This document shows, piece after piece, positions 53,188-62,091 of a stretch of 64,000 nucleotides of DNA. Under the pieces are notes generated by a model. That model saw nothing but the letters and a program-made list of their open reading frames with translations. It had not been told where the DNA came from and did not search any database. Within the stretch, counting starts at the first letter, position 1. Every line of letters begins with the position of its first letter. The DNA lies in assembly GCF_006439395.2 (NCBI RefSeq), contig NZ_CP083950.1, positions 4,949,001 to 5,013,000 on the forward strand, in the 5' to 3' direction. Made by a program: the position numbers and the translations under genes. This DNA comes from Mesorhizobium sp. B4-1-4. GTDB taxonomy: Bacteria > Pseudomonadota > Alphaproteobacteria > Rhizobiales > Rhizobiaceae.

Positions 53188-54369
53188 TCAACCCCCCAGC
53201 GCCTGTTCCAGATCCGCGATCAGATCGTCCCCGTCCTCGATCCCCGCCGACAGCCGCACCAGCGAATCCGATATGCCGATCTCGTCGCGTTTCTCGGCCG
53301 GGATCGAGCCATGCGTCATCAGCGCCGGGTGCTCGATCAGGCTCTCCACGCCGCCGAGGCTTTCGGCGAGCGTGAACAGCTGCGTGCGTTCGAGGAAGCG
53401 CTTTGTGCCGGCGAGGTCCCGGTCGAGCACGGCGGTGATCATGCCGCCGAAGGCATGCATCTGCTGGACGGCGATGGCATGTTGAGGGTGGCTGCCGAGG
53501 CCGGGATAGATGACGCGGCGCACATCTTTTCGCGCTTCCAGCCATTGTGCGATCTTCAGGCCGTTCAACGAGTGGCGCTCCATCCTGAGTGCCAGCGTCT
53601 TCAAGCCACGCAGCGCCAGAAAGCTGTCGAACGGGCCCGAAATCGCGCCGATGGCGTTCTGAAGAAACTTCAGCCGGTCGGCGAGATCCTTGTTGTCGCC
53701 GACGACAGCCACGCCGCCGACCATGTCGGAGTGACCGTTGAGATATTTGGTCGTCGAATGGACCACGATGTCGATGCCGAGTTCCAGCGGCCGCTGGATA
53801 TAGGGGCTGCAGAACGTGTTGTCGGCGACCGACAGGATGCCCTTGCGCCTGGCGAGCGCCGCGACGCCTTCAAGGTCGACGATGCGCAGCAGCGGGTTTG
53901 TCGGCGTTTCCACCCAGAGCAGTTTGGTTTCGGGGCGGATCGCGGCCTCCACCGCCGCAAGGTCGGTGAAGTCGACAAAGCTGACCTGCAAATTGGCCGA
54001 GCGCTTGCGCACCCGCTCCATCAGCCGGAAGGAGCCGCCATAGATGTCGTCGGTGGCGACGATATGGGCGCCGGAATCGAGCAGCTCCAGCACGGTCGAG
54101 ATCGCCGCCAGGCCGGAGGCGAAGGCGAAGGCGGCCGAGCCGCTTTCGAGGTCGGCCATCGCGCGCTCGAAGGCGAAGCGCGTCGGGTTCTGGCTGCGGG
54201 CATACTCGAACCCCTTGTGCACGCCGGGCGACTGCTGGCCATAGGTGGAGGTGGCGTAGATCGGCACCATCACCGCACCGGTCAGCGGATCGTGGCTCTG
54301 GCCGCCATGGATGGTGCGGGTGGAGAAGGCCAGGCGGTTCTTGCCCAATGGTGGTCTTGTCGATGTCAT
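53188..54369 (-). CDS. Cys/Met metabolism PLP enzyme, cystathionine gamma-lyase/synthase-like
   Basis: 393 residues. PLP-binding K208 in VVHSTTKYLNGHSD, substrate region YATSTYGQQSPGVHKGFEYA, GGSFRLMERV, VETPTNPLLRIVDL and C-terminal ESLIEHPALMTHGSIPAEKR. Sequence alone does not separate gamma-lyase from gamma-synthase, but a cystathionine beta-synthase gene sits immediately upstream (4-bp overlap). Together they form a reverse-transsulfuration pair making cysteine from homocysteine, so gamma-lyase is favoured. Confidence 0.88.
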   Translation of the reverse strand: MTSTRPPLGKNRLAFSTRTIHGGQSHDPLTGAVMVPIYATSTYGQQSPGVHKGFEYARSQNPTRFAFERAMADLESGSAAFAFASGLAAISTVLELLDSGAHIVATDDIYGGSFRLMERVRKRSANLQVSFVDFTDLAAVEAAIRPETKLLWVETPTNPLLRIVDLEGVAALARRKGILSVADNTFCSPYIQRPLELGIDIVVHSTTKYLNGHSDMVGGVAVVGDNKDLADRLKFLQNAIGAISGPFDSFLALRGLKTLALRMERHSLNGLKIAQWLEARKDVRRVIYPGLGSHPQHAIAVQQMHAFGGMITAVLDRDLAGTKRFLERTQLFTLAESLGGVESLIEHPALMTHGSIPAEKRDEIGISDSLVRLSAGIEDGDDLIADLEQALGG

Positions 54370-55808
54370 TTCGCGCGGCGCCTCAGATGGTTGATCAGGT
54401 CGATGCGGGTTATCAGGCCGACGAACTCGTCGCCGTCGAAGATGATGGCGACCTCGTTGCGGTCGAACACCGGCAGCAGCGCATCCAGGGTCTGGCTCGC
54501 CTGCAGCGTGTGCAGATTGGAGGTCATGGCGGTGCGCACCGGGCCGTTGAAGCGCTCCCAGCGCCCGTCATAGGGGCCGTCGACATGAGCCAGTATATCG
54601 CTCTCGTCGACGATGCCGATCAGCTTGCCCTCATCCAGCACCGGCAGCTGCGACACATCGGAACGGCGCATGCGGCCATAGGCGTTGAGCAGGCTCTCGT
54701 CGGGACCGACATAGACGATGTCCCCGGTGCGGGGCGAGCGCATGACGAGGTCGCGCAGGTCGCCATGCTGTTCATGGTCGGCGAGACCTTGCTCGGCCAG
54801 CCAGATATCGTCGAACACTTTCGACAGATATTTGTTGCCGCTGTCGCAGACGAATGTGACCACACGCTTGGGCGATGTCTGTTCGCGGCAATAGCGCAGA
54901 GCCGCCGACAACAGCGTGCCGGACGACGAGCCGGCCAGAATGCCTTCCCGGGACAGGAGATCGCGCACCGCCAGCATGCTCTGCTTGTCGCTGACGGAAT
55001 AAGCCTTTTTCACCAGCGACAGGTCGGCATTGGGCGGCACGAAATCCTCGCCGATGCCTTCGACGGTCCAGCTGCCGGCCTCTTCCATCTTGCCGGTCTT
55101 GATCAGCGGCGCCAGCACGGAACCGACGGGATCGGCGAGCACCATCTCGGTCTTCGGCGAGACCTCGGCGAAGTAGCGGCCGAGCCCGGTCAGCGTGCCG
55201 CCGGAGCCGACGCCGACCACCACCGCGTCGACATTGCCGTCGAGCTGCGAAAAGATTTCGGGGCCGGTCGTCGTCTCATGCGCCAGCGGGTTGGCCGGGT
55301 TGGCGAACTGGTTGGCGTAGAAGGCGCCGGGCAGCTCTCCCGCGATCTTCTCGGCCATGTCCTGATAATATTCGGGATGCCCCTTGCCGACATCGGAGCG
55401 CGTCATGCGCACTTCCGCGCCGAGCGCGCGCAGATGCTGGATCTTTTCGCGCGACATCTTGTCGGGCACCACCAGGATGATGCGGTATTCCTTGGGAATG
55501 CCGACCTGGGCGAGGCCAAGGCCGGTATTGCCGGCGGTCGCCTCGACGATCGTGCCGCCTGGCTTCAGCCTGCCCTCTTTCTCGGCCGCCGCGATCATCG
55601 ACAGCGCGATGCGGTCCTTGATCGAGCCGCCGGGATTCTGGCTTTCGAGCTTGATGAACAGCCGGCACTTGCCGGTATCGAATCTGGTCAGCTCGACCAC
55701 CGGCGTCTGGCCGATCAGGTCGAGAACCGATCTGTAGGGCGGCAGCAGGCGGGACGGTGCGCTTTCCGGGGAAACCCTGCCAGGCGCGGCGATCTCGTGC
55801 TCGCTCAT
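54366..55808 (-). CDS. Cystathionine beta-synthase
   Basis: 480 residues. PLP Lys64 in NPGGSIKDRIAL, then IVEATAGNTGLGLAQVG, KMSREKIQHLRALGAEV, and phosphate-binding GVGSGGTLTG. Two CBS domains occupy about 345-480 (VGPDESLLNAYGRMRRSDVS; LLPVFDRNEVAIIFDG). The domain plan matches full-length cystathionine beta-synthase, not cysteine synthase. It condenses serine with homocysteine. The upstream 270 bp showed no SAM riboswitch that I could recognise. Confidence 0.88.
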   Translation of the reverse strand: MSEHEIAAPGRVSPESAPSRLLPPYRSVLDLIGQTPVVELTRFDTGKCRLFIKLESQNPGGSIKDRIALSMIAAAEKEGRLKPGGTIVEATAGNTGLGLAQVGIPKEYRIILVVPDKMSREKIQHLRALGAEVRMTRSDVGKGHPEYYQDMAEKIAGELPGAFYANQFANPANPLAHETTTGPEIFSQLDGNVDAVVVGVGSGGTLTGLGRYFAEVSPKTEMVLADPVGSVLAPLIKTGKMEEAGSWTVEGIGEDFVPPNADLSLVKKAYSVSDKQSMLAVRDLLSREGILAGSSSGTLLSAALRYCREQTSPKRVVTFVCDSGNKYLSKVFDDIWLAEQGLADHEQHGDLRDLVMRSPRTGDIVYVGPDESLLNAYGRMRRSDVSQLPVLDEGKLIGIVDESDILAHVDGPYDGRWERFNGPVRTAMTSNLHTLQASQTLDALLPVFDRNEVAIIFDGDEFVGLITRIDLINHLRRRAK

Positions 55809-56080
55809 ATCGATGCTCCATGATCAAGCGGCCGCCCAAGAGCGGAGCGGCAGCGTAGCCTCTTTTCCAGCCGTTTGTCGCGGGAAAGAAGATAGATCAT
55901 GCCAATCACCCGGCCAGACGGGGAATGATGTTCCAGCTTGGAAGATGTTGCAGAGGCGCGCTGTCGCGTTGCCGTGCCGTCCCTCCAGCTTCCGAAGGAA
56001 ATCAGCTTACCCAGGCAAGCGCCTGCTCAGCCGCGCGCACTGCACGCGGATGGCGATCTTGAAGACAAGGAGTGAGCGGC

Positions 56081-56266
56081 TCAGCCGCGCGGGCGGTTCG
56101 CCCACACCAACCCGGCCAGGCCGACCAGCATCGCGGCGAGGCCGATATAGAGCCATTGCGACTGGCCGGTCATGAAGCTGCCGCCGACCACGCCGATGCC
56201 TTGCAGCGACCACAGCGCGCCGATGGCGAGCACAATCAAGGCCAGCAGATTTTTGGTCAGTCTCAT
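56081..56266 (-). CDS. Small two-segment membrane protein
   Basis: 61 residues: MRLTKNLLALIVLAIGALWS, a glycine-rich turn, then WLYIGLAAMLVGLAGLVW and RPRG. Two hydrophobic helices. I cannot assign it to a named family. It lies alone between the transsulfuration genes and the RlpA-like gene. Confidence 0.6.
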   Translation of the reverse strand: MRLTKNLLALIVLAIGALWSLQGIGVVGGSFMTGQSQWLYIGLAAMLVGLAGLVWANRPRG

Positions 56267-56575
56267 TGACGGGTCTCGCTTTCCCAGTCGATCGATTGCG
56301 GCGCCGTGGCGCGGATGAATGAGCCAAAGGAAGTGGGCAAATCTTGCCGGTTTCTACTTGGAGACTAATCCCGGATCTTGTCAAACGGATCTCCGATGTC
56401 AGTTGGAAGATCATCGGAAATTGATATCGGGCCCCCGGAAAATCCCTGACAGACTGTTACCTGGTGACTCCAAACGTGTGCTCCCGCCATGGAACCGCCA
56501 GATCGCCGCCGTATTTCCCGCCTTATTCGGCACTTAACGGCTGGCGTCTGTCAAAAACGGAGCCATCCCCCAAAT
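56267..56575. other. Intergenic region before the RlpA-like gene
   Basis: 309 bp with moderate GC and no recognised repeat or RNA. Holds the promoters of the divergent small membrane protein and the RlpA-like gene. Confidence 0.3.
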
Positions 56576-56944
56576 ATGAAGACCAACAAACAAACCGCGC
56601 TTGTCGCGGTAACGCTCGCTGCTGGCCTGATGGTCGGCGCTTCCGCCACTTCGGCGACCGCGTCGGCCGGCCAGTGTGGCCGCGCCTCCTGGTACGCGCT
56701 GCATTCGCGGACGGCATCGGGCGAGCGCATGAATCCCTCTGCCCTGACCGCCGCCCACCGCACCTTGCCTTTCGGCACCAAGCTGCGGGTCACCAACAAG
56801 AACAACGGCCGTAGCGTCGTGGTCCGCATCAACGATCGTGGTCCGTTCATCAGGGGCCGCGTGCTCGATCTGTCGAAGGGCGCCGCCAGCCAGCTTGGCT
56901 TCATCGGCTCCGGCCAGACCGCGATCTGCATGGCGCGCGTTTGA
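56576..56944 (+). CDS. RlpA-like double-psi beta-barrel protein, short
   Basis: 122 residues from the ATG at 56576. Signal peptide MKTNKQTALVAVTLAAGLMV with cleavage near ATASA; mature domain with ASWYALHSRTASGERMNPSA, catalytic-type Asp in VVVRINDRGPFIRGRVLDLS and SKGAASQLGF. No lipobox and no SPOR domain, unlike full RlpA, so it is probably a periplasmic septal or wall-associated lytic enzyme of minimal form. Confidence 0.82.
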   Translation: MKTNKQTALVAVTLAAGLMVGASATSATASAGQCGRASWYALHSRTASGERMNPSALTAAHRTLPFGTKLRVTNKNNGRSVVVRINDRGPFIRGRVLDLSKGAASQLGFIGSGQTAICMARV

Positions 56945-57131
56945 TGTTTCCTGTGTCCGGCATGAGGGGCCGGACACATTTCCTACACACTTCGCGACTC
57001 ACATTGAGCCGGCTCCGCCGTTCCGGTCGGGTTTTCAACACCTTGGACGAAAGAACCATTGGTCACGCCAAGTGACGTATTGCATCGCAGCAATTAGTTG
57101 TTAACCTCGCCGCGAGACATTTGAGGCTCGG

Positions 57132-57175
57132 CGCTGCTCGTCGTCCCTTTCGGTCGAGGCAGCAGCGGGGTTTTT
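57132..57175 (+). terminator. Terminator-like hairpin directly before the PHA depolymerase start
   Basis: CGCTGCT (57132-57138) pairs with AGCAGCG (57161-57167), with further pairing inside, followed by GGGGTTTTT ending 1 bp before the ATG at 57177. No separate ribosome site is visible. It may be an attenuator or the end of a transcript from upstream. Confidence 0.5.
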
Positions 57176-57176
57176 G

Positions 57177-58454
57177 ATGTTTTACCAGCTCTATGAATTG
57201 AATCACGCGGCTCTGCAGCCGGCGCGGCTTTATGCCGATGCGGTGCGGATGTTCTACTCCAACCCGCTCAACCCGTTTTCGCACACGCCCTGGGGCCGTT
57301 CGGTCGCGGCGGGCGCCGAGCTGTTCGAACGCACCACCCGCCGCTACGGCAAGCCGGCCTTCGGCCTGGGCAAGACCGTCGTCGATTGGAAAAGCGTCGG
57401 GGTCACCGAAAGGACCATCTGGTCGAAGCCGTTCTGCAATCTCGTTCGTTTCGAGCGCGCCGTCCCCGCCGGCCGCCGGCCGGACCCGAAGCTTCTCATC
57501 GTGGCGCCGATGTCGGGCCACTATGCCACGCTGCTGCGCGGCACGGTGGAGGCGATGCTGCCTTATGCCGATGTCCACATCACGGACTGGGTCGACGCCC
57601 GCATGGTGCCGCTGGCCGACGGCAGCTTCGATCTCGATGATTATATCGACTATGTCATCGATATGCTCCACACGCTGGGCCCGGATACGCATGTGATGGC
57701 GGTGTGCCAGCCTTCCGTCCCGGTGTTGGCGGCCGTGGCGCTGATGGAGACGAAGGGCGACCCCTTCGTCCCTTCGACCATGACCCTTATGGGCGGGCCG
57801 ATCGACACCCGCCGCAATCCGACGGCGGTCAATCTGCTGGCCGAGGAAAAAGGCATCGGCTGGTTCCGCGACAACGTGATCATGCGCGCGCCCTGGCCGG
57901 TGCCGGGCTTCGGCCGCGAGGTCTATCCCGGCTTCCTGCAGCTCTCCGGCTTCATGAGCATGAACCTCGACCGTCACATCATCGCCCACAAGGACTTCTT
58001 CATGCACCTTGTGAAGTATGATGGCGACAGTGCCGAGAAGCACCGCGACTTCTATGACGAATATCTGGCGGTGATGGACCTGACCGCGGAGTTCTACCTG
58101 CAGACCGTCGACACCGTCTTCGTGCGCCATGCCTTGCCCAAGGGCGAGATGATGCATCGCGGCACCAGGATCGATCCGTCCGCGATCCGCAACGTCGCCC
58201 TGTTCACGGTCGAGGGCGAGAACGACGACATATCGGGCCTTGGCCAGACCAAGGCCGCGCAGGATCTGTGCGTCAACATTCCGGCCGACAAGAAGGCCCA
58301 CTATATGCAGCCGGCGGTCGGCCATTACGGCGTCTTCAACGGCTCGCGTTTCCGCTCCGAAATCGTGCCGCGCATCGTCGACTTCATCACCAGTTACGGC
58401 CGTCAGAACCGGGTTGCGGTGAAGCCGAAGCTGGTCCGCACGGCCAAGCGATAG
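57177..58454 (+). CDS. phaZ: Intracellular polyhydroxyalkanoate depolymerase
   Basis: 425 residues from the ATG at 57177. N-terminal MFYQLYELNHAALQPARLYA and the lipase-box region AVCQPSVPVLAAVALM, in which Cys replaces the usual Ser nucleophile. This Cys box (xCxPxV) is the mark of intracellular depolymerases that act on native PHA granules. The His near the end (YMQPAVGHYGVFNGSRFR) completes the triad. The encoded protein is cytosolic. Confidence 0.9.
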   Translation: MFYQLYELNHAALQPARLYADAVRMFYSNPLNPFSHTPWGRSVAAGAELFERTTRRYGKPAFGLGKTVVDWKSVGVTERTIWSKPFCNLVRFERAVPAGRRPDPKLLIVAPMSGHYATLLRGTVEAMLPYADVHITDWVDARMVPLADGSFDLDDYIDYVIDMLHTLGPDTHVMAVCQPSVPVLAAVALMETKGDPFVPSTMTLMGGPIDTRRNPTAVNLLAEEKGIGWFRDNVIMRAPWPVPGFGREVYPGFLQLSGFMSMNLDRHIIAHKDFFMHLVKYDGDSAEKHRDFYDEYLAVMDLTAEFYLQTVDTVFVRHALPKGEMMHRGTRIDPSAIRNVALFTVEGENDDISGLGQTKAAQDLCVNIPADKKAHYMQPAVGHYGVFNGSRFRSEIVPRIVDFITSYGRQNRVAVKPKLVRTAKR

Positions 58455-58478
58455 GCAATTCCTGGAAAAGTCTGGCGG
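58454..58478. repeat. GCAATTCC-type repeat after phaZ, partial
   Basis: GGCAATTCCTGGAAAAGTCT right at the stop codon; the second arm is not preserved. Confidence 0.4.
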
Positions 58479-58588
58479 TATCGGCGCCCGATCCTGTTCT
58501 GTTGCATAATAGGCGCTGTTCCTGCCTGCGGGTAACCATGCTTGCAAATCGGACCGGTGTCTTGATTGACACGGACTGTAAATCGCCG

Positions 58589-58603
58589 TTAACTTTTCGT
58601 TAA
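58589..58603. promoter_or_regulatory. CtrA-type site before the transglutaminase-like peptidase gene
   Basis: TTAA-CTTTTCG-TTAA, an exact TTAA-N7-TTAA pattern, 21 bp before the ATG at 58624. CtrA is the alphaproteobacterial cell-cycle regulator. Confidence 0.6.
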
Positions 58604-58623
58604 CAACAGGGCGAGCGGGGACG

Positions 58624-59241
58624 ATGAATTCCTCAACGATGGCGCGAGGGCTGCGCGCGTGCGTGGCAGCCGGGCTGGCAATGGCGGGAGGCTGGGTGGC
58701 ACCGGCTTTGGCGGCTGGAGCAATGGCGACCGGGGGCCTTACCTCGCAGCCGATCGGCCACTACGATTTCTGCAAGCTCTATCCCGGCGAGTGCTCGATC
58801 CGGCCGGCCGATCTGGCGCCGGCAATCCTGACCGACGGGTTGATGCGCAAGCTGGTCAACGTCACCACCAGGGTCAATGCCGCCGTCAAGCCGATGAGCG
58901 ACATGGATGTCTACGGCAAGGACGAGGTCTGGGCCTATCCCGACAAGGGCGTCGGCGACTGCGAGGACTATGTGCTGGAAAAGCGGCGCCAGCTCGCCCG
59001 CATGGGCATGTCGCTTGCCGATCTGTTGATAACAGTCGTGCGCAAGCCCGACGGCGAAGGCCACGCCGTGCTGACGGTGCGCACCGACAAGGGCGACTAC
59101 GTGCTCGACAATCTGAACGACAAGATCAAGCCCTGGGACCAGACCGGCTACCGCTTCCTCAAGCGGCAGGCGATCGACAACACCGGCCGCTGGGTCTCGA
59201 TCCGCGGCGACCAGCAGGTTTTGGTGGGGTCGGTGGAGTAA
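58624..59241 (+). CDS. Transglutaminase-like cysteine peptidase (BTLCP family)
   Basis: 205 residues with a signal peptide (hydrophobic 10-31). Catalytic triad C113 (GVGDCEDYVLEKRR), H147 (GEGHAVLTVRT) and D162 (YVLDNLNDKI). Bacterial members are periplasmic and can act with LapD-type systems on surface adhesins; no lap gene is adjacent. The CtrA-like site suggests cell-cycle control. Confidence 0.85.
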   Translation: MNSSTMARGLRACVAAGLAMAGGWVAPALAAGAMATGGLTSQPIGHYDFCKLYPGECSIRPADLAPAILTDGLMRKLVNVTTRVNAAVKPMSDMDVYGKDEVWAYPDKGVGDCEDYVLEKRRQLARMGMSLADLLITVVRKPDGEGHAVLTVRTDKGDYVLDNLNDKIKPWDQTGYRFLKRQAIDNTGRWVSIRGDQQVLVGSVE

Positions 59242-59286
59242 GGGCCGATAGCGGGGGGAACCGCTTGAGGCGGCGCCACCCCAGCC

Positions 59287-59490
59287 CTTCGTCATCCTAG
59301 GGCGCAGCAGTCGCGAAGCGACGTCGCGGAGACCCTAGGATTGCCGTGACACCAACATTGAACACGGCGGCCTAGGAACAGGCGCGGATATATCACTACA
59401 TTCTGCGCCGCTGCGGAGCTCGCAGGTCGCGGCATGGATCCTCGGGTCTGCGCGTCCGCTTCGCTCCCGCTCCGCCCGTGGATGACGAAA
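59287..59490. repeat. Composite REP/BIME-like repeat, copy 4
   Basis: Left arm CTTCGTCATCCTAGGGCGCA.. , right arm ..GGCATGGATCCTCGGGTCTG then CGCCCGTGGATGACGAAA. It explains most of the 418-bp gap before 59660. Confidence 0.75.
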
Positions 59491-59659
59491 TCGTGGAGGC
59501 TTCCGCCAATCTCTTGGGCCTCTGCCATAGCCGCACTGCCTTTGACTCACCGCTCCCTTTGGGGCCCTCCCGAAAATTTTCTCGTATCTCCGTGAACCAA
59601 TTCGTCCCGCCCGGCGACACACAGCCGTGGACGACAGAAACAAACCATGGAGACTTCAA

Positions 59660-59911
59660 ATGACTGCTTTTCTGCGAGACACCTTCCTCGCCGCCGTCGC
59701 GGTATCGGCCCTGACCGGATCCGCCCTGGCTGGTCAGACCGACACGAGCTGCGTCAAGACCACGCTCAATGACCTTTGGGCCGGCCGTTGTTGTGGCACT
59801 GCAGGCGCCTCGGACTGCCTGGGCGGCGGCAACGGCCGCGACCATCATGACAATGGCCGCCCGGGTACCAATGGCGGCAACCCCAACGGCAGCACGGCCG
59901 GCAAGTATTGA
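59660..59911 (+). CDS. Small secreted Cys-containing protein with Gly/Asn-rich tail
   Basis: 83 residues from the ATG at 59660. Signal peptide MTAFLRDTFLAAVAVSALTG with cleavage after ALA; mature part with Cys in TSCVKTT, RCCGTAG and DCLGGG, then a flexible tail rich in Gly, Asn, His and Asp. Not recognised. Four Cys could form two disulfides. Confidence 0.5.
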   Translation: MTAFLRDTFLAAVAVSALTGSALAGQTDTSCVKTTLNDLWAGRCCGTAGASDCLGGGNGRDHHDNGRPGTNGGNPNGSTAGKY

Positions 59912-60001
59912 TCTCGCCACAGCTGCCCGCTGGCTGCCGCCGCGGGCACTGTCTTGCAATGAGCGGGACGCCCGGCCGTCGCGAAATCCGGATAAAACCA
60001 G

Positions 60002-60370
60002 CTACTTCAGCAGGCCGAGTGCTGCGCGGATCGACGCGGTGATGCGGCGCAGTTGCGCTTCGTCGAGTTTCTCGATGTTCTCGGCCAGCAGATTGGCAAG
60101 CTCGGTGGCGGCGGGACTTAGACCCGACGTGTCGAGTTTTACGCGCGGGTGCGAGGCTTCGGCCAGCCGCGCCAGTTCCTCGGCGTCGTCCCAGATGATG
60201 TTGAAATAGCCGATGATCTTCTGGATCAGCGTCCAGGTCGGCGCGCCGCGCCTGCCATGCTCGAGCGCCGACAGATAGGCGGCGCTGACGCCGATCGCCG
60301 CCGCCATGTCCTTCTGGCTGACGCCGCGCTCCTTCCGCAGCGCCCGCAGCTTCTCGCCCAACGGCGTCAC
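60002..60370 (-). CDS. XRE-type helix-turn-helix regulator
   Basis: 122 residues from the GTG at 60370 (GAGGG about 8 nt upstream); the frame extends 5' into smr with unlikely Cys/Gly-rich sequence. HTH in RALRKERGVSQKDMAAAIGV then SAAYLSALEHGRRG; the C-terminal helical part (SPAATELANLLAENIEKLDE) is unassigned. It starts 11 bp after smr, so it is likely co-transcribed with mltA-smr. Confidence 0.75.
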   Translation of the reverse strand: MTPLGEKLRALRKERGVSQKDMAAAIGVSAAYLSALEHGRRGAPTWTLIQKIIGYFNIIWDDAEELARLAEASHPRVKLDTSGLSPAATELANLLAENIEKLDEAQLRRITASIRAALGLLK

Positions 60371-60380
60371 GAACCCGCCC

Positions 60381-60911
60381 TCACGGCCGCACCCGCCGCA
60401 GCCGCACATAAAGCGCGCCGGACCCGCCATGGTTGCGGGCGGCATGGTCGTGGCTGGAGACCAGCGGCCGGAAAGCGGGCGTCGACAGCCAGGCGGGCAC
60501 GGCGCGCCGCAGGACGCCGTCACCGCCCGAGGAGGACCCCTTTCCGGTGATGACCAGCACATAGCGGACGCCTCCGGCATGCGCCCGGTGCAGGAACGAG
60601 AACAGCAGCGAATAGGCCTCGTCCTGGGTCATGCCGTGCAGGTCGACGCGGCCCTCGATCGGCAGCCGGCCTTTTGACAATTTGTCGAGCGTCGGCTCAT
60701 CGAGCCGGTGCGTGACATGCTGGGCCTTCGGCTTTGCCGCCGCTGCATTGGCGGCGGGCTGGGCCGCTTGTGGCGTCGCCGGCCTGGCATCAGCCGTCAT
60801 GTCGGGAATGTCGATCGCGGCCCGGCCCTTCAGTGGCTTGGCCGTGCGCGCCACCAGGCTCCAAAGCACCCGGTCGTCCTCGCTGAGCTTGTCGGCACGC
60901 TTTTCCATCAT
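60381..60911 (-). CDS. Smr-domain protein
   Basis: 176 residues; ATG at 60911 overlaps the mltA stop codon. N-terminal low-complexity Ala/Pro segment (about 35-70), then Smr domain with GRVDLHGMTQDEAYSLLFSF and VLVITGKGSSSGG then GVLRRAVPAWL. Smr domains are nucleases or ribosome-associated; the DLHG and GKG motifs here are those of the stand-alone bacterial type. Confidence 0.88.
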   Translation of the reverse strand: MMEKRADKLSEDDRVLWSLVARTAKPLKGRAAIDIPDMTADARPATPQAAQPAANAAAAKPKAQHVTHRLDEPTLDKLSKGRLPIEGRVDLHGMTQDEAYSLLFSFLHRAHAGGVRYVLVITGKGSSSGGDGVLRRAVPAWLSTPAFRPLVSSHDHAARNHGGSGALYVRLRRVRP

Positions 60912-62020
60912 GTGCGCCCGATCAGCGCGCGCGGCACCAGCGCATAGAAATCGGCGGCATTGCGCACCACGCCGGCGATCTCGCCAGCGGCATCGCCCGA
61001 ACCGGCGAACAGGTCGCCGCGCGCCGGCCCGGTGATGGCCGAGCCGGTGTCCTGCGCGATCATCAGCCGCCGGAAGGGTTTCGCCTCGAAGGCGGTGAGC
61101 GTCGGCGCGTCAATGTAGAAAGGCGTGCCGAACGTGTGCAGCAGCCGGTCGACCGCGACCGAGCGGCCCGGCGTCAGCGGCACCTTGGCGGCGGCGATCG
61201 GGCCGAGAGCGGCGTCCTCCACATCCGCCTCGCGGAAGAAGATGTAGGAGCGGTTCTGCCACAGGATCTCGTCGACGCGCTCCGGATGCGCCTTGAACCA
61301 GGCGCGGATCGACTGCATCGTCACGTCAGCCATCGGGATTTCACCTGTCTCGCTCAACACCTTGCCGGGCCCGGTGAAACGCTGGCCGGATTTGGCGGCG
61401 TAGGTGACGCGGCAAAGCCGTCCGTCGGTCATGGCAAGCCGTGCCGCCCCCTGCACGTGGATGAGGAAGGCATCGACCTTGTCGGCCAGCCAGGCGATCT
61501 CCAGCCCCTGGCCGGAAAGCGCGCCGCGCTCGATCGCGCCGCGGTCGGGATATTCGGCCAGTCCGCTCGCCGTCCGGCGCGCGAAAGCGAGATAGAGGTC
61601 CATTCCGGGCGGCCGGTTGGCATCGTCGACATCGGCGAGATCGGCCGGGCGCGAAAGCAGCGGCACGACGAAACGCGCCGTCCGCACCGGCGAGGCCTCG
61701 ACTTGCGGTTCGTAGAAGCCGGTGACGAGCCCGGCGCCGGTCTTGGCCCCAACCAGCGTTGGGACAACCAGCATGGGGACGAAATGGTGTTCGAAGAAGG
61801 CGCGGGCTTCCAATCGGCTGGCGCAAGAGACACCGCGCGCTTCGGCATAGGCCTCGGCGAAGGCGCCGAAATCGACACCGAGCGCGCCGCTGCGATAGGG
61901 TTTTACCGGCGCATGAAAGGCGGACCGGCGAAAAGCCTCGAAGGCCGGCAGATGGTCGTCGTCGGCCCAGCCGGGAAGATCGTCAAAGGACTTTGCCGCG
62001 AAGAAAGGCGATAGCGACAC
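60908..62020 (-). CDS. mltA: Membrane-bound lytic murein transglycosylase A family
   Basis: 370 residues, GTG start at 62020. MltA domain with VTGFYEPQVEASPVRTARFV (about 95-115), RGAIERGALSGQGLEIAWL and the 3D-domain active-site QDTGSAITGPARGDLFAGSG with the catalytic Asp. No clear signal peptide or lipobox at this start, unlike the E. coli lipoprotein; export may depend on an unrecognised start. Cleaves peptidoglycan glycan strands. Confidence 0.9.
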   Translation of the reverse strand: MSLSPFFAAKSFDDLPGWADDDHLPAFEAFRRSAFHAPVKPYRSGALGVDFGAFAEAYAEARGVSCASRLEARAFFEHHFVPMLVVPTLVGAKTGAGLVTGFYEPQVEASPVRTARFVVPLLSRPADLADVDDANRPPGMDLYLAFARRTASGLAEYPDRGAIERGALSGQGLEIAWLADKVDAFLIHVQGAARLAMTDGRLCRVTYAAKSGQRFTGPGKVLSETGEIPMADVTMQSIRAWFKAHPERVDEILWQNRSYIFFREADVEDAALGPIAAAKVPLTPGRSVAVDRLLHTFGTPFYIDAPTLTAFEAKPFRRLMIAQDTGSAITGPARGDLFAGSGDAAGEIAGVVRNAADFYALVPRALIGRT

Positions 62021-62091
62021 CGGAGCCCGCCGCCTGTCTAAAGGACGTTGGGCTCGAAGAGCGTCATGCGACGCGCTTCAAGCCCAGGTTC

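Noticed and set aside
55809..56080. SAM riboswitch before the transsulfuration genes
   Set aside because: No conserved core or pairing pattern was recognisable by eye.
57063..58547. A 494-codon minus-strand frame opposite phaZ
   Set aside because: Shadow frame; phaZ is well supported.
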